Below the pieces are notes generated by a model. The model made no database searches. It was not told the origin of the DNA and was given only the letters and a program-made list of their open reading frames with translations. This document shows positions 35,550-43,402 of a stretch of 64,000 nucleotides of DNA, piece after piece. The stretch's first letter is position 1. Each line of letters begins with the position of its first letter. The translations under genes were made by a program, and so were the position numbers. The DNA comes from Bradyrhizobium sp. BR13661 (GTDB lineage Bacteria > Pseudomonadota > Alphaproteobacteria > Rhizobiales > Xanthobacteraceae): assembly GCF_029892425.1 (NCBI RefSeq), contig NZ_JARXWB010000002.1:124001-188000 (forward strand). Direction: 5' to 3'.

Positions 35550-35676
35550 CTCCCTCGCCCCGCACTTGCGGGGAGAGGGGCGGGGTGAGGGGCTATCTCC
35601 GCGAATTCAACTGTCACCGCCATTGCGGAAGCGGCCCCTCACCCCACCCCTCTCCCCGTAAGAACGGGGAGAGGGA
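35550..35676. repeat. GC-rich palindromic intergenic repeat (TCCCTCGCCCC family)
   Basis: The left half (CTCCCTCGCCCCGCAC to GGGGTGAGGGGC) and the right half (GCCCCTCACCCC to GGGGAGAGGGAG) are complementary. The element separates the LivK-type gene from the LivH-type gene. As at 11543, this lies between a binding-protein gene and its permease genes, which may lower expression of the membrane components. Confidence 0.75.
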
Positions 35677-35723
35677 GAAGAAGGATTTCTCCCCGCGAAA
35701 GGTGAGGTGAAAGACCTCGTCCC

Positions 35724-36854
35724 TCACTTCAGCTTCGGCAGCACCTGCTTCACCACCTGCTTGCCCTCGACGACCTCGACCAGGAAGCTCTGCCGATCGA
35801 TGTCGCCGTTCCCATCGAAGGTGACGTCCATCAGGATGCCGGGCTCCTCAGTGGCCTTGATCGTCAGGCCGTGCAGTGTGTCGGCGAACGCCTTGGAATC
35901 GACCTTGCCCATCTTCTCGGTGGTGGCCTTCACCATGTAGACGGCGAGATAACCCTTCAGGCCGTTATGGTCGGGGACGTAATTGTACTTCTTGGAGAAG
36001 CGGTCACGGAATCCCTTGATCAGGTCGACCGGCGCATCGGTGGTGAGGCCGACGTGGCCGCGCGCGCCGTTGGCGGCATCGCCGGCGAGCTCGATCACCT
36101 TCTGGCCGATCAGCGTGGTCTCGCCCATCAGTGGCGCTGTGACGCCCTGGCGCTTGAGCTCCTTCAGGATGCGCGCGCTCTCTTCCTCGTTGAGATAGAC
36201 GAACACGGCGTCGGGATTGGCGGCCTTGATCTTGCCGACGTCGGCGGCGAAATCGGCTTGTCCCGCTTCGGTGGAGAGATCGGCGACGACCTTCGAGCCA
36301 AGGCGCTCGAGCTCCTTGGTTACGACGTCACGCCCGCCACGGCCAAAGTCATTGTTGACCCAGACCACCGCGACCGACTTCGCCTTCATGTCGTCGTGGA
36401 TGTACTTTGCGACCTTCGGCATCGAGGATTGCTGACCGAACGAAGTGCGGAACAGGAACTTGTTGCCGGCCTGCGTCAGCTCCGCCGCTTCACCACCCAT
36501 GATCTGCGCGATGCCAGCTTCGGCGGCGAGCGGTGCGGTGACCTTCACGGAGCCGGAATAGCCTGGCCCGAGCAGCACATAGGGTTCGGCGTCGAGCGCC
36601 TTCTGAACCTGCGCGCGGGCAACGCCGGGATTGGATTGCGAATCGGCGTGGGTGACTTCAAGCTTGCGGCCGAGCACGCCGCCCTTGGCATTGATCTCCT
36701 CGATCGCGAGGTCGATGCCGTTCTTCCAGTTGGTGCCGACGGTGGCACCGCCACCCGAAAGCTCAGCGACGTCGGCGAGCTTGATCGCCTGTGCGAAAGC
36801 GCTCGTGGTCGTGATTGCGGTGAGCAGCGCGCCCACCAATAGCGTCGATTTCAT
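35724..36854 (-). CDS. LivK-type ABC transporter substrate-binding protein (quinate/shikimate cluster)
   Basis: The binding protein has 376 residues with a signal peptide ending SAFA near residue 21, then KLADVAELSGGGATVGTNWKNGIDLAIEEINAKGGVLGRKLE. Later come GPGYSGSVKVTAPLAAEAGIAQIMGGEAAELTQAG and a C-terminal FDGNGDIDRQSF that is typical of the family. It lies 55 bases behind the shikimate dehydrogenase gene and ahead of LivHMGF, giving a full transporter. The ligand is inferred to be a quinate-like hydroaromatic acid. Confidence 0.92.
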   Translation of the reverse strand: MKSTLLVGALLTAITTTSAFAQAIKLADVAELSGGGATVGTNWKNGIDLAIEEINAKGGVLGRKLEVTHADSQSNPGVARAQVQKALDAEPYVLLGPGYSGSVKVTAPLAAEAGIAQIMGGEAAELTQAGNKFLFRTSFGQQSSMPKVAKYIHDDMKAKSVAVVWVNNDFGRGGRDVVTKELERLGSKVVADLSTEAGQADFAADVGKIKAANPDAVFVYLNEEESARILKELKRQGVTAPLMGETTLIGQKVIELAGDAANGARGHVGLTTDAPVDLIKGFRDRFSKKYNYVPDHNGLKGYLAVYMVKATTEKMGKVDSKAFADTLHGLTIKATEEPGILMDVTFDGNGDIDRQSFLVEVVEGKQVVKQVLPKLK

Positions 36855-36909
36855 CGTCCTCTCCTCCCGTTACAGTTTTGCAAGCGGCCTTGTGTCCGGC
36901 CGCTTCGCC

Positions 36910-37788
36910 TCAAGCTGCCTGATAGGCGGCGCTGCGCGCAGCCATCACGGCGTCAAAAGCCTCTCCCATGACTTCGGTCGATGGGGCAAGGCCCGTGAAC
37001 AGTTCGAACGCGTCGGCGGCCTGGTAGATCGCAAGCTCGCGTCCGGTCATGATCCGCGTACCTTTTTCCCGCGCTGCGGCAAGGAGCGGCGTGATCAGCG
37101 GGGAATAGACGGCGTCGGCAACCCACAGATCGGCGCGCAGAAGTGCCGGCGCGACCGGGGTGTCGCGGTTCGGGAGCATGCCGACCGGCGTGCCGTTGAC
37201 GAGGCCGGTTGCGCCGTCGAGCGCATCTTCCGCGCTCGTGGCCACTCGCGCGCCACCATGCGGGGCCAGCAGCGCGGCGAGCTTTTCGGCCCGCGCCGGC
37301 TCGCTGTCGAAAATGCGGAGGTCAGTCACCTTCAGGCTCGCCAGCGCAAAGGCGATCGCCTTGCCGACGCCGCCGGTCCCGATTACGGCGACCGCATTTC
37401 CGGCAGGTGCAAGCAGCGGCTTGACGGCGCGTGCAAAGCCGGTGGTGTCGGTATTGTGGCCGATCAACCGGCCGTTCTTGACGACGATCGTGTTGACTGC
37501 GGCCATGGTGGCCGCGGTCGTGGCCAACTCGTCGAGCAGCGGCACCACGGCTTCCTTGTAGGGGAAGGTGACGTTGACGCCGGCAAAGCCGAGCCGCCGG
37601 ACGCCCTCGAGCATCATGTTGAGCCCGGCGGCATCGGCTCCCGCGACCTCGATGAGCTGGTAATGGCCGCGCAGGCCGAGCGCCTCGGCCGCGCGCTCAT
37701 GCATGGCGGGGGAGGCGGAATGGGCGATCGGCGCGCCGATCAGGCCGGTCAGGAGTTTTTTGGAGGCAGCAGGTCCGCGGCTAGACAT
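36910..37788 (-). CDS. Shikimate/quinate dehydrogenase (AroE family)
   Basis: The protein has 292 residues. The substrate-binding block is IGAPIAHSASPAMH, catalytic Lys and Asp lie in NVTFPYKEAV and GHNTDTTGFA, and the nucleotide site is GTGGVGKA. It oxidises or reduces quinate/shikimate at C3. Its position as the first gene of a transporter-quiC unit behind a LysR regulator argues for a catabolic quinate/shikimate dehydrogenase rather than the biosynthetic AroE. NAD versus NADP preference was not deduced. A 3-dehydroquinate dehydratase, needed for quinate use, is not in the window. Confidence 0.88.
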   Translation of the reverse strand: MSSRGPAASKKLLTGLIGAPIAHSASPAMHERAAEALGLRGHYQLIEVAGADAAGLNMMLEGVRRLGFAGVNVTFPYKEAVVPLLDELATTAATMAAVNTIVVKNGRLIGHNTDTTGFARAVKPLLAPAGNAVAVIGTGGVGKAIAFALASLKVTDLRIFDSEPARAEKLAALLAPHGGARVATSAEDALDGATGLVNGTPVGMLPNRDTPVAPALLRADLWVADAVYSPLITPLLAAAREKGTRIMTGRELAIYQAADAFELFTGLAPSTEVMGEAFDAVMAARSAAYQAA

Positions 37789-37900
37789 GATCCATTATCG
37801 TCTCTTGGTCGTCGCTCGATCGCATTTTCGGGCGCGTTGATATCGGGCCATTAGCGGGGAAATCCGCGCAATTCCAAGAGCGACGATAGTCATTCTCCTG

Positions 37901-37945
37901 CCTAACACAATTACCCTTTTGTCCGCCAAACCTAACATAATGTTA
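37901..37945. promoter_or_regulatory. Tandem LysR-type sites ahead of the quinate/shikimate operon
   Basis: CCTAACACAAT at 37901-37911 and CCTAACATAAT at 37931-37941 are direct repeats exactly 30 bp (about three helical turns) apart. The second is part of a perfect palindrome TAACATAATGTTA at 37933-37945, which has the T-N11-A form of LysR targets and overlaps the lysR stop codon. Both lie 110-160 bp upstream of the dehydrogenase start, the usual distance for LysR activation. Confidence 0.6.
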
Positions 37946-38881
37946 TTTCTTTCGCCCGCGCCCCGACGCGGTTTTGCCGCTGCCGCGGGACGGCTCGACC
38001 GCGCGCATCTCCGCGCGCAGCGACTCGATGAAATATTCGACATGCAGCGACAGCGGCGCGCCGCGCTTGACCGCGATGTAAGTGTCGAACCGGGTCGGCT
38101 CGGTGATCTTGATGAGCTCGATCCCGGGATAGCCGCCATGGGCCACCGTGAATTGGTCGATGATGGCGATGCCGAGGCCTGCCTTGACCAGTGCGCACAC
38201 CGTGGTCCCGAAGCGCGCACGGATGGTGATGTTGTAGTCGAGCCGGTGGCGCGCAAAGATCTCGGCCATGATCCGGCCGTAGGGATCGTTCGGATCGATG
38301 CCGATCAGCGGATAGCGGGTGATCTCGGCGGCGGAGACCTGCTTGCGGCCGGCAAGCTCGTGGCCCGGTGGCACGATGCAATAGAGCTCGCCCGAGGCGA
38401 GCGGCATGAAGTCGAGTCCGGAATGCTCGAGCCGGTAGCTCATCGCCACGCATTCGCCGCGGCCGAGCATGAGGTAGTCGATGGCTTCTTCCAGCTTGAG
38501 GATGTTGATGTCGATGCCCAAATCAGGATAGCGGCGGCGGACGCGCTCGATCGCGCGCGGCACCATCACCTGCGAGATGCTCGGCACCGAGCCGATGCGC
38601 AGCTCCGACAATCCGCCGCGACCGATCTTGGAGATGATCTCGGATAGATCGTCGACTTTCTTGTAGACGCCGTTGATCTGCTCGAAAATGTTCTCGGCTT
38701 CCGGCGTCGGGAAGTAGCGGCCGTTCTGTCGCTGGAAGAAGCGGATGCCGAGCGAGCGCTCGGTGTATTTGACAAGCCGGCTGATCCCAGGCGCCGACAC
38801 GTTCAGCAGCTTGGCCGCGCCGCCGATGGTGCCCGTCACCATCACGGCACGGATCACTTCAACCTGGCGCAGCGTCATCAT
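37943..38881 (-). CDS. LysR-family transcriptional regulator
   Basis: The regulator has about 312 residues. The N-terminal helix-turn-helix (LRQVEVIRAVMVTGTIGGAAKLLNVSAPGISRLVKYTERSLGIRFFQR) spans about residues 3-60, and the ligand domain follows (LRIGSVPSISQVMVPRAIERVRRRYPDLGIDI). The start at 38881 gives the usual family N-terminus; the frame is open to 38950. It is transcribed in the same direction as, and 154 bases upstream of, the dehydrogenase operon rather than divergently. It probably activates that operon in response to quinate, shikimate or dehydroshikimate. Confidence 0.88.
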   Translation of the reverse strand: MMTLRQVEVIRAVMVTGTIGGAAKLLNVSAPGISRLVKYTERSLGIRFFQRQNGRYFPTPEAENIFEQINGVYKKVDDLSEIISKIGRGGLSELRIGSVPSISQVMVPRAIERVRRRYPDLGIDINILKLEEAIDYLMLGRGECVAMSYRLEHSGLDFMPLASGELYCIVPPGHELAGRKQVSAAEITRYPLIGIDPNDPYGRIMAEIFARHRLDYNITIRARFGTTVCALVKAGLGIAIIDQFTVAHGGYPGIELIKITEPTRFDTYIAVKRGAPLSLHVEYFIESLRAEMRAVEPSRGSGKTASGRGRKK

Positions 38882-39098
38882 GGTCTTGGCATCCGAGAGA
38901 GATCGTCGCGGCGATCTTCTCACGAGAGCCGCCATGTCAGCTAGCGGCAAGTATGCTCTTTCAAGCGCGGGCTTTGATGGGAATGGAGAAGGGCGAGCAC
39001 GTTCACGATCAGGGTGTTTCGACGCAGATCAGGTTCTCACACCGAAGGACGTCGTCGCGCGAATGGCTGCGTCGGCGCTGTCTGTCACAACCTTCGTC

Positions 39099-39275
39099 CT
39101 AGCGCGTCGGTCCCTCTGGCGATGCGCTGCCGGCGCGTTCGTCTCGCTCGCTCTGCAACACCTCCCGCGCGAACTCGATGATTTTCTGCTTGTTCGCCGT
39201 ATCCCGGACCGCGAAAAACACGCGGTTCAATTCCAGGCCGAGCACGCTGTTGAGCGCGATGTTCTCGTCTTCCAT
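39099..39275 (-). CDS. Small conserved-looking protein, function unknown
   Basis: A 58-residue protein with good codon use begins MEDENIALNSVLGLELNRVF and contains AVRDTANKQKIIEFAREVLQSERD before an Ala/Ser/Pro-rich tail. A GGGAAAG ribosome-binding site lies five bases before the ATG. It is mostly helical and charged. It sits alone between lysR and bjaR. No function is recognised. Confidence 0.65.
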   Translation of the reverse strand: MEDENIALNSVLGLELNRVFFAVRDTANKQKIIEFAREVLQSERDERAGSASPEGPTR

Positions 39276-39443
39276 CGTGGCTTTCCCGCTCTAGACGCCC
39301 TAGGTGTAACTGGACGTCACTTCCTCCACAAGTAGATTAAATCTTCGGTGCCGATGCCACACCGGGGAATTACGGACGCGGGTGAATTGAGGCTGTCCCC
39401 CAAGACGTGTTATACGGAAGAGCGAGGGTCAGGGAACGCACCG

Positions 39444-40172
39444 ATGTCCGCCGTGGATTATGGCCGGGAGGCGCTGGACTTCATTGAAGGTCTGGGAGCC
39501 TATGACAAGGTCCCGGATGCGATGAATGCGCTCGAATCGGCGTTTGGTCGTTTCGGCTTCGAGACCATCATCGTCACCGGCTTGCCGAATCCCGATCAGC
39601 GGTTCGCGCAGATGGTGCTCGCCAAGCGCTGGCCGGCAGGATGGTTCAGCCTTTACACGCAGAACAATTACGACCGGGTCGATCCGGTGGTGCGGCTGTG
39701 CCGGCAATCGGTCAATCCGTTCGAGTGGTCGGAAGCGCCCTACAATGCCGAGCTCGAGCCTGATGCCGCTGAGGTGATGAACCGCGCCACCGACTTCCGG
39801 ATGTCGCGCGGCTTCATCGTCCCCATCCACGGGCTCACCGGCTACGAGGCCGCGGTGTCGCTCGGCGGCGTCCATCTCGATCTCAATTCCCGCAGCAAGC
39901 CGGCTCTGCATCTGATGGCGATGTACGGTTTCGACCACATCCGCCGCCTGCTCGATCCGGCGCCGTCTCAATCGACGCGCCTGACCCCGCGCGAGCGCGA
40001 AGTGATTGCGTGGGCGTCACAGGGCAAGTCGGCCTGGGAGATCGGCGAAATACTGCACATCACGCAGCGTACCGCTGAAGAGCATCTTGCAACTGCTGCG
40101 CGCAAGCTCGGTGCCGTCAACCGTACGCATGCAGTCGCGCTCGCGATTCGTCACAAGATCATCAATCCCTAA
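39444..40172 (+). CDS. bjaR: LuxR-family quorum-sensing regulator, BjaR type
   Basis: The protein has 242 residues. An autoinducer-binding domain fills the first 165 residues (GWFSLYTQNNYDRVDPVVRLC with the conserved Trp, Tyr, Asp and Pro). A LuxR helix-turn-helix fills about 177-240 (LTPREREVIAWASQGKSAWEIGEILHITQRTAEEHL). It lies directly upstream of the bjaI-type synthase gene and matches the arrangement of BjaR/BjaI, which in B. japonicum responds to isovaleryl-homoserine lactone at very low levels. The ATG at 39444 is chosen; the frame extends to 39348. Confidence 0.92.
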   Translation: MSAVDYGREALDFIEGLGAYDKVPDAMNALESAFGRFGFETIIVTGLPNPDQRFAQMVLAKRWPAGWFSLYTQNNYDRVDPVVRLCRQSVNPFEWSEAPYNAELEPDAAEVMNRATDFRMSRGFIVPIHGLTGYEAAVSLGGVHLDLNSRSKPALHLMAMYGFDHIRRLLDPAPSQSTRLTPREREVIAWASQGKSAWEIGEILHITQRTAEEHLATAARKLGAVNRTHAVALAIRHKIINP

Positions 40173-40181
40173 GCGACGTAC

Positions 40182-40195
40182 TGGGAAATTTCCCA
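40182..40195. promoter_or_regulatory. lux-box-like palindrome upstream of bjaI
   Basis: TGGGAAATTTCCCA is a perfect 14-bp palindrome located ten bases after the bjaR stop and about 60 bases before the bjaI ATG. This is the position expected for the BjaR binding site that gives positive feedback on the synthase. Assignment as the lux box is by position and symmetry. Confidence 0.75.
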
Positions 40196-40254
40196 ATATC
40201 GACTCCGCGCCTTTTCGCAGAGGCTGCCTCCATTGAGTCTGAATGGGGGTTTTT

Positions 40255-40914
40255 ATGATTCACGCAATTTCCGCGGTCAATCGCCACCTATACGAAGACG
40301 TGCTCGAGCAGCATTTCAGGTTGCGCCACGACATATTCGTCGAGGAACGGCACTGGGAGACTCTCCGCAAGCCGGATGGTCGTGAGATCGATTCCTATGA
40401 CAATGAGGACACTGTCTATCTGCTTGCGCTGGAGGGGCGCCGCGTCATCGGTGGCCACCGGCTTTATCCGACCACAAAGCCCTCGATGATGAGCGAGGTG
40501 TTCCCGCACCTGGCGGCCGTGCGCGGTTGGCCTGCGGATCCGCTGGTCTGGGAGTGGTCGCGCTATTTCGTCGTTCGCGATCGGCGCGACGGTTCGCTTA
40601 ACCTGCGACTGATGGCGGCGGTGCAGGAATTCTGTCTCGACCAGGGAATCGCGCGTGTCAGCGCGATCATGGAGACCTGGTGGCTGCCGCGCTTCCACGA
40701 GGCCGGCTTCATCGTGACGCCGCTTGGCCTGCCCGCACTGGTGGAGAATGCCTGGACCATGGCCGCGACCATCGACATTCGCCAGGAGACGGTCGATGCC
40801 CTGCATGATCGCATCGGCATGGCCTCGGTCGTCCATCAGGACGGACCGCGTCTCGACTGCATCGCCCGTGCCAACCTCTGCGGCCACACCGCCGCGCAAC
40901 GAAAGAGCGCCTGA
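40255..40914 (+). CDS. bjaI: Acyl/aryl-homoserine lactone synthase, BjaI type
   Basis: This LuxI-family autoinducer synthase has 219 residues. Conserved residues are visible: Arg24, Phe28, Trp34, Asp46, Asp49, Arg69, Glu100 and Arg103 in RLRHDIFVEERHW, EIDSYDNEDTVYLLAL, GGHRLYPT and WEWSRYFV. BjaI and its relatives (RpaI, BraI) are unusual in using acyl-CoA rather than acyl-ACP: isovaleryl-CoA for BjaI, p-coumaroyl-CoA for RpaI and cinnamoyl-CoA for BraI. Overall the sequence looks closest to BjaI, so isovaleryl-homoserine lactone is the best guess. It is preceded by the palindrome at 40182. Confidence 0.92.
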   Translation: MIHAISAVNRHLYEDVLEQHFRLRHDIFVEERHWETLRKPDGREIDSYDNEDTVYLLALEGRRVIGGHRLYPTTKPSMMSEVFPHLAAVRGWPADPLVWEWSRYFVVRDRRDGSLNLRLMAAVQEFCLDQGIARVSAIMETWWLPRFHEAGFIVTPLGLPALVENAWTMAATIDIRQETVDALHDRIGMASVVHQDGPRLDCIARANLCGHTAAQRKSA

Positions 40915-40915
40915 G

Positions 40916-41134
40916 ATGTCGAACATGATGCGAGATAGCCAAATCATGGCGCAAACCAAGGACGAGAATCTAGGCTACATGTCCGACATGGCGCTCGAGC
41001 TCGCGCAGATGGCGGAAGACTCCGGGCTGGCAACGCTGGCTTATCTGTTCCGGATGGCCGCGCTGGAGGCCTCGACGGCCAATAGCGAGCTCAACGTGCC
41101 GGATGATCTGCCCCGCCAGGTCACGTCGCACTAG
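40916..41134 (+). CDS. Small protein cotranscribed with bjaI, function unknown
   Basis: A 72-residue protein starts one base after the bjaI stop codon, so it is almost certainly on the same mRNA and translationally coupled. It is a helical, methionine-rich acidic protein (SDMALELAQMAEDSGLATLAYLFRMAALEAS). No known domain is recognised. Given its position it may be made in step with the autoinducer synthase. Confidence 0.75.
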   Translation: MSNMMRDSQIMAQTKDENLGYMSDMALELAQMAEDSGLATLAYLFRMAALEASTANSELNVPDDLPRQVTSH

Positions 41135-41236
41135 AGCATGATCCGGAAAGTGTGAAGCGGTTTTCCGGAAAGATCATGCTCAAACAAAGAGCTAAAGCGC
41201 AATGACGATTCAACCCAATCTCATCGCGCTTTAGAC
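41134..41236. repeat. Rhizobial palindromic repeats behind the bja operon
   Basis: GAGCATGATC with CCGGAAA at the left is mirrored by TTTCCGGAAAGATCATGCTC ending at 41181, a dispersed Rhizobiales element that overlaps the stop codon of the small gene. A second palindrome follows, GCTAAAGCGC to GCGCTTTAG (41191-41234). Together they fill the start of a 392-bp gap before the LivH-type gene; the remainder (41291-41526) shows no gene and no clear promoter. Confidence 0.75.
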
Positions 41237-41262
41237 CTCACCATTATTCCGACCTCACTCAG

Positions 41263-41290
41263 ACCCTCTCCCTGGAAACAGGGGGAGGGT
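41263..41290. terminator. GC-rich hairpin
   Basis: ACCCTCTCCCTG pairs with CAGGGGGAGGGT (one mismatch) around a GAAA loop, followed by TGTCGTTT. It probably ends transcription coming from the bja genes, though it is also similar to the right arm of the larger palindromic repeats. Confidence 0.5.
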
Positions 41291-41526
41291 TGTCGTTTGG
41301 GTGCGGCAGGCTGCCCCATCCTGTGCGGCAGCCTTCTTGCAAGGCCGATGTTGATCGCATGCATCGGCTTGCAACAAAGTGCATGTCTGGCGTTGAATCA
41401 CTCTTGCCTCGGAACGATACTGCCATTACCCATTTTTCGGCCTTGGAGAGGCGGGGGGAGCTCTTTCACTGATGGCGACTGTGTTCGGACATCGGCGCGC
41501 GTCCGCGTGCGCCTGAAAGAGCTTTG

Positions 41527-42444
41527 ATGCTGCTCGTCGTCGAACAGTTCTTGAACGGATTGCAGTTCGGCCTGCTGCTGTTCCTGCTTGCCGCCGGCCT
41601 GACGCTGGTGTTCGGGATCATGGATCTCGTCAATCTCGCGCACGGCTCGCTCTACATGATGGGCGCCTATTTCGCCGCGACCTTCGCGGCGTGGAGCGGC
41701 AGCTTCCTGCTCGGTGCGCTGCTGGCGCTGGGTGCGACGCTGATCCTCGGCATCGTGCTGGAAATGAGCGCGCTGCGGCATCTCTACGGGCGCGATCATC
41801 TCGACCACGTGCTCGCGACCTTCGGCCTGATCCTGTTTTTCAATGAAGCCGTGCGATTGATATGGGGGCCGGCGGGCCTTGCGCTGCCGCTGCCGGCCTG
41901 GCTCACCGTGCCGGTGCCGATCCTGCCCGGCATTCACTATCCCGCTTACCGCCTCGCCATCATCGCCGTGGCGTTGCTGGTGGCGCTGCTGCTCTATCTT
42001 GGCGTGATGCGCACCCGCATCGGCATGCTGATCCGCGCCGGCGCTTCCAACCGCGAGATGATCGGCGCGCTTGGTATCAACATCAAGCTGCTCTACACGC
42101 TGGTGTTCGGCCTCGGCGCTGCGCTCGCCGGCCTTGCGGGCCTGATGCAGGCGCCGATCCTCACCGTGCAGATCGGCATGGGTGAGAACATCCTGATCCT
42201 CGCCTTCGTCATCATCGTGATCGGCGGCATCGGCTCGATCCGCGGTGCGTTCCTGGCCGCGATCTTCGTCGGCATGATCGATACGCTCGGCCGTGCCTTC
42301 CTGCCCAATCTGCTGCGGCAGGTGCTGAGCGGCGCCGCTGCCTCGACCGCCGCGCCCGCACTGTCGTCCATGCTGATCTACCTCTTGATGGCGATCGTGC
42401 TGGTGGTGCGGCCGGAGGGGCTGTTTCCGGCCAACCGCCGATGA
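41527..42444 (+). CDS. LivH-type ABC transporter permease
   Basis: The permease has 305 residues. The family N-terminus is GLQFGLLLFLLAAGLTLVFGIMDLVNLAHGSLYMMGAY, and the coupling loop is RTRIGMLIRAGASNREMIGALGI. It heads a four-gene transporter operon (H-M-G-F) that has no binding-protein gene of its own. The ATG at 41527 directly follows an alternative TTG at 41524. Liv-type cargo ranges from branched-chain amino acids to aromatic acids, so the substrate is open. Confidence 0.93.
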   Translation: MLLVVEQFLNGLQFGLLLFLLAAGLTLVFGIMDLVNLAHGSLYMMGAYFAATFAAWSGSFLLGALLALGATLILGIVLEMSALRHLYGRDHLDHVLATFGLILFFNEAVRLIWGPAGLALPLPAWLTVPVPILPGIHYPAYRLAIIAVALLVALLLYLGVMRTRIGMLIRAGASNREMIGALGINIKLLYTLVFGLGAALAGLAGLMQAPILTVQIGMGENILILAFVIIVIGGIGSIRGAFLAAIFVGMIDTLGRAFLPNLLRQVLSGAAASTAAPALSSMLIYLLMAIVLVVRPEGLFPANRR

Positions 42445-42457
42445 AGAGCTTGCGCCG

Positions 42458-43402
42458 ATGAAGACGTTCACGGTGAGCAAGGTCGTCACGGCCCTGATGC
42501 TGGCGGGCCTCGTGCTGCTGCCGCTCTATTCGTATCTTTCGGGTAACGTCTTCATCCTGACGCTGTTCACCCGCATCGTCATCCTGGCGCTGGCCGCGGC
42601 GAGCCTGAACCTCATCATGGGCTTCGGTGGGATGATGAGCTTTGGCCACGCTGCCTATCTCGGCATCGGCGGCTACGCCGTCGGCATGCTCGCGCAGGAA
42701 GGCGTGGGAAGCGGCTTCATCCAGTTTCCGGTTGCGCTGGCGGCGTCAGCGACCTACGCGCTCGTGATCGGCGCACTCAGCTTGCGCACGCGCGGCGTCT
42801 ATTTCATCATGATCACGCTCGCCTTCGCGCAGATGGCCTATTACGTCGCCTCAGGGTTGGCGCGTTACGGCGGCGATGATGGCCTCACCGTCTACAAGCG
42901 CAGCGATTTCTCCGGCCTGATCAACCTGTCGAACCGCACGCAGTTCTATTATCTCTGCCTCGCCTGCCTGTTCGCGGTGATTTTCCTGATCTGGCGCATC
43001 GTCAACTCGCGCTTTGGCCTCGTGGTGCAGGGCCTGCGCTCCAACGAACAGCGCATGCAGGCGATCGGCTTCCCCGCAAAGCGTTATCAGCTGGTCTGCT
43101 TCGTGATCTCAGGCACGATGTGCGGTCTTGCCGGCGCGCTGCTCGCCAACAACACCGATTTCGTCAGCCCGGCCGTGATGTACTGGACCCGCTCCGGCGA
43201 CCTCATGGTGATGGTGATCCTCGGCGGCATGGGAACGCTGTTCGGCCCTGTGATAGGCGCTGTGGTCTATCTGCTGCTGGAAGAATTCCTGTCGCAGATC
43301 ACCGAATATTGGGCGCTGATCATGGGCCCGCTGCTGCTGTTGATCGTGCTGTTTGGCCGCGGCGGCATCATGGGCCTGCTCGGGAGGCTCAATCGTGGCT
43401 GA
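42458..43402 (+). CDS. LivM-type ABC transporter permease
   Basis: The permease has 314 residues with LivM blocks LNLIMGFGGMMSFGHAAYLGIGGYA near residue 50, the coupling loop NSRFGLVVQGLRSNEQRMQAIGF, and GGMGTLFGPVIGA. It starts 13 bases after the LivH-type gene, and its stop overlaps the GTG start of the LivG-type gene. Confidence 0.93.
   Translation: MKTFTVSKVVTALMLAGLVLLPLYSYLSGNVFILTLFTRIVILALAAASLNLIMGFGGMMSFGHAAYLGIGGYAVGMLAQEGVGSGFIQFPVALAASATYALVIGALSLRTRGVYFIMITLAFAQMAYYVASGLARYGGDDGLTVYKRSDFSGLINLSNRTQFYYLCLACLFAVIFLIWRIVNSRFGLVVQGLRSNEQRMQAIGFPAKRYQLVCFVISGTMCGLAGALLANNTDFVSPAVMYWTRSGDLMVMVILGGMGTLFGPVIGAVVYLLLEEFLSQITEYWALIMGPLLLLIVLFGRGGIMGLLGRLNRG

Noticed and set aside
41291-41526. 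Small plus-strand frame before the LivH-type gene
   Set aside because: No ribosome-binding site and no coding-like composition; treated as intergenic.
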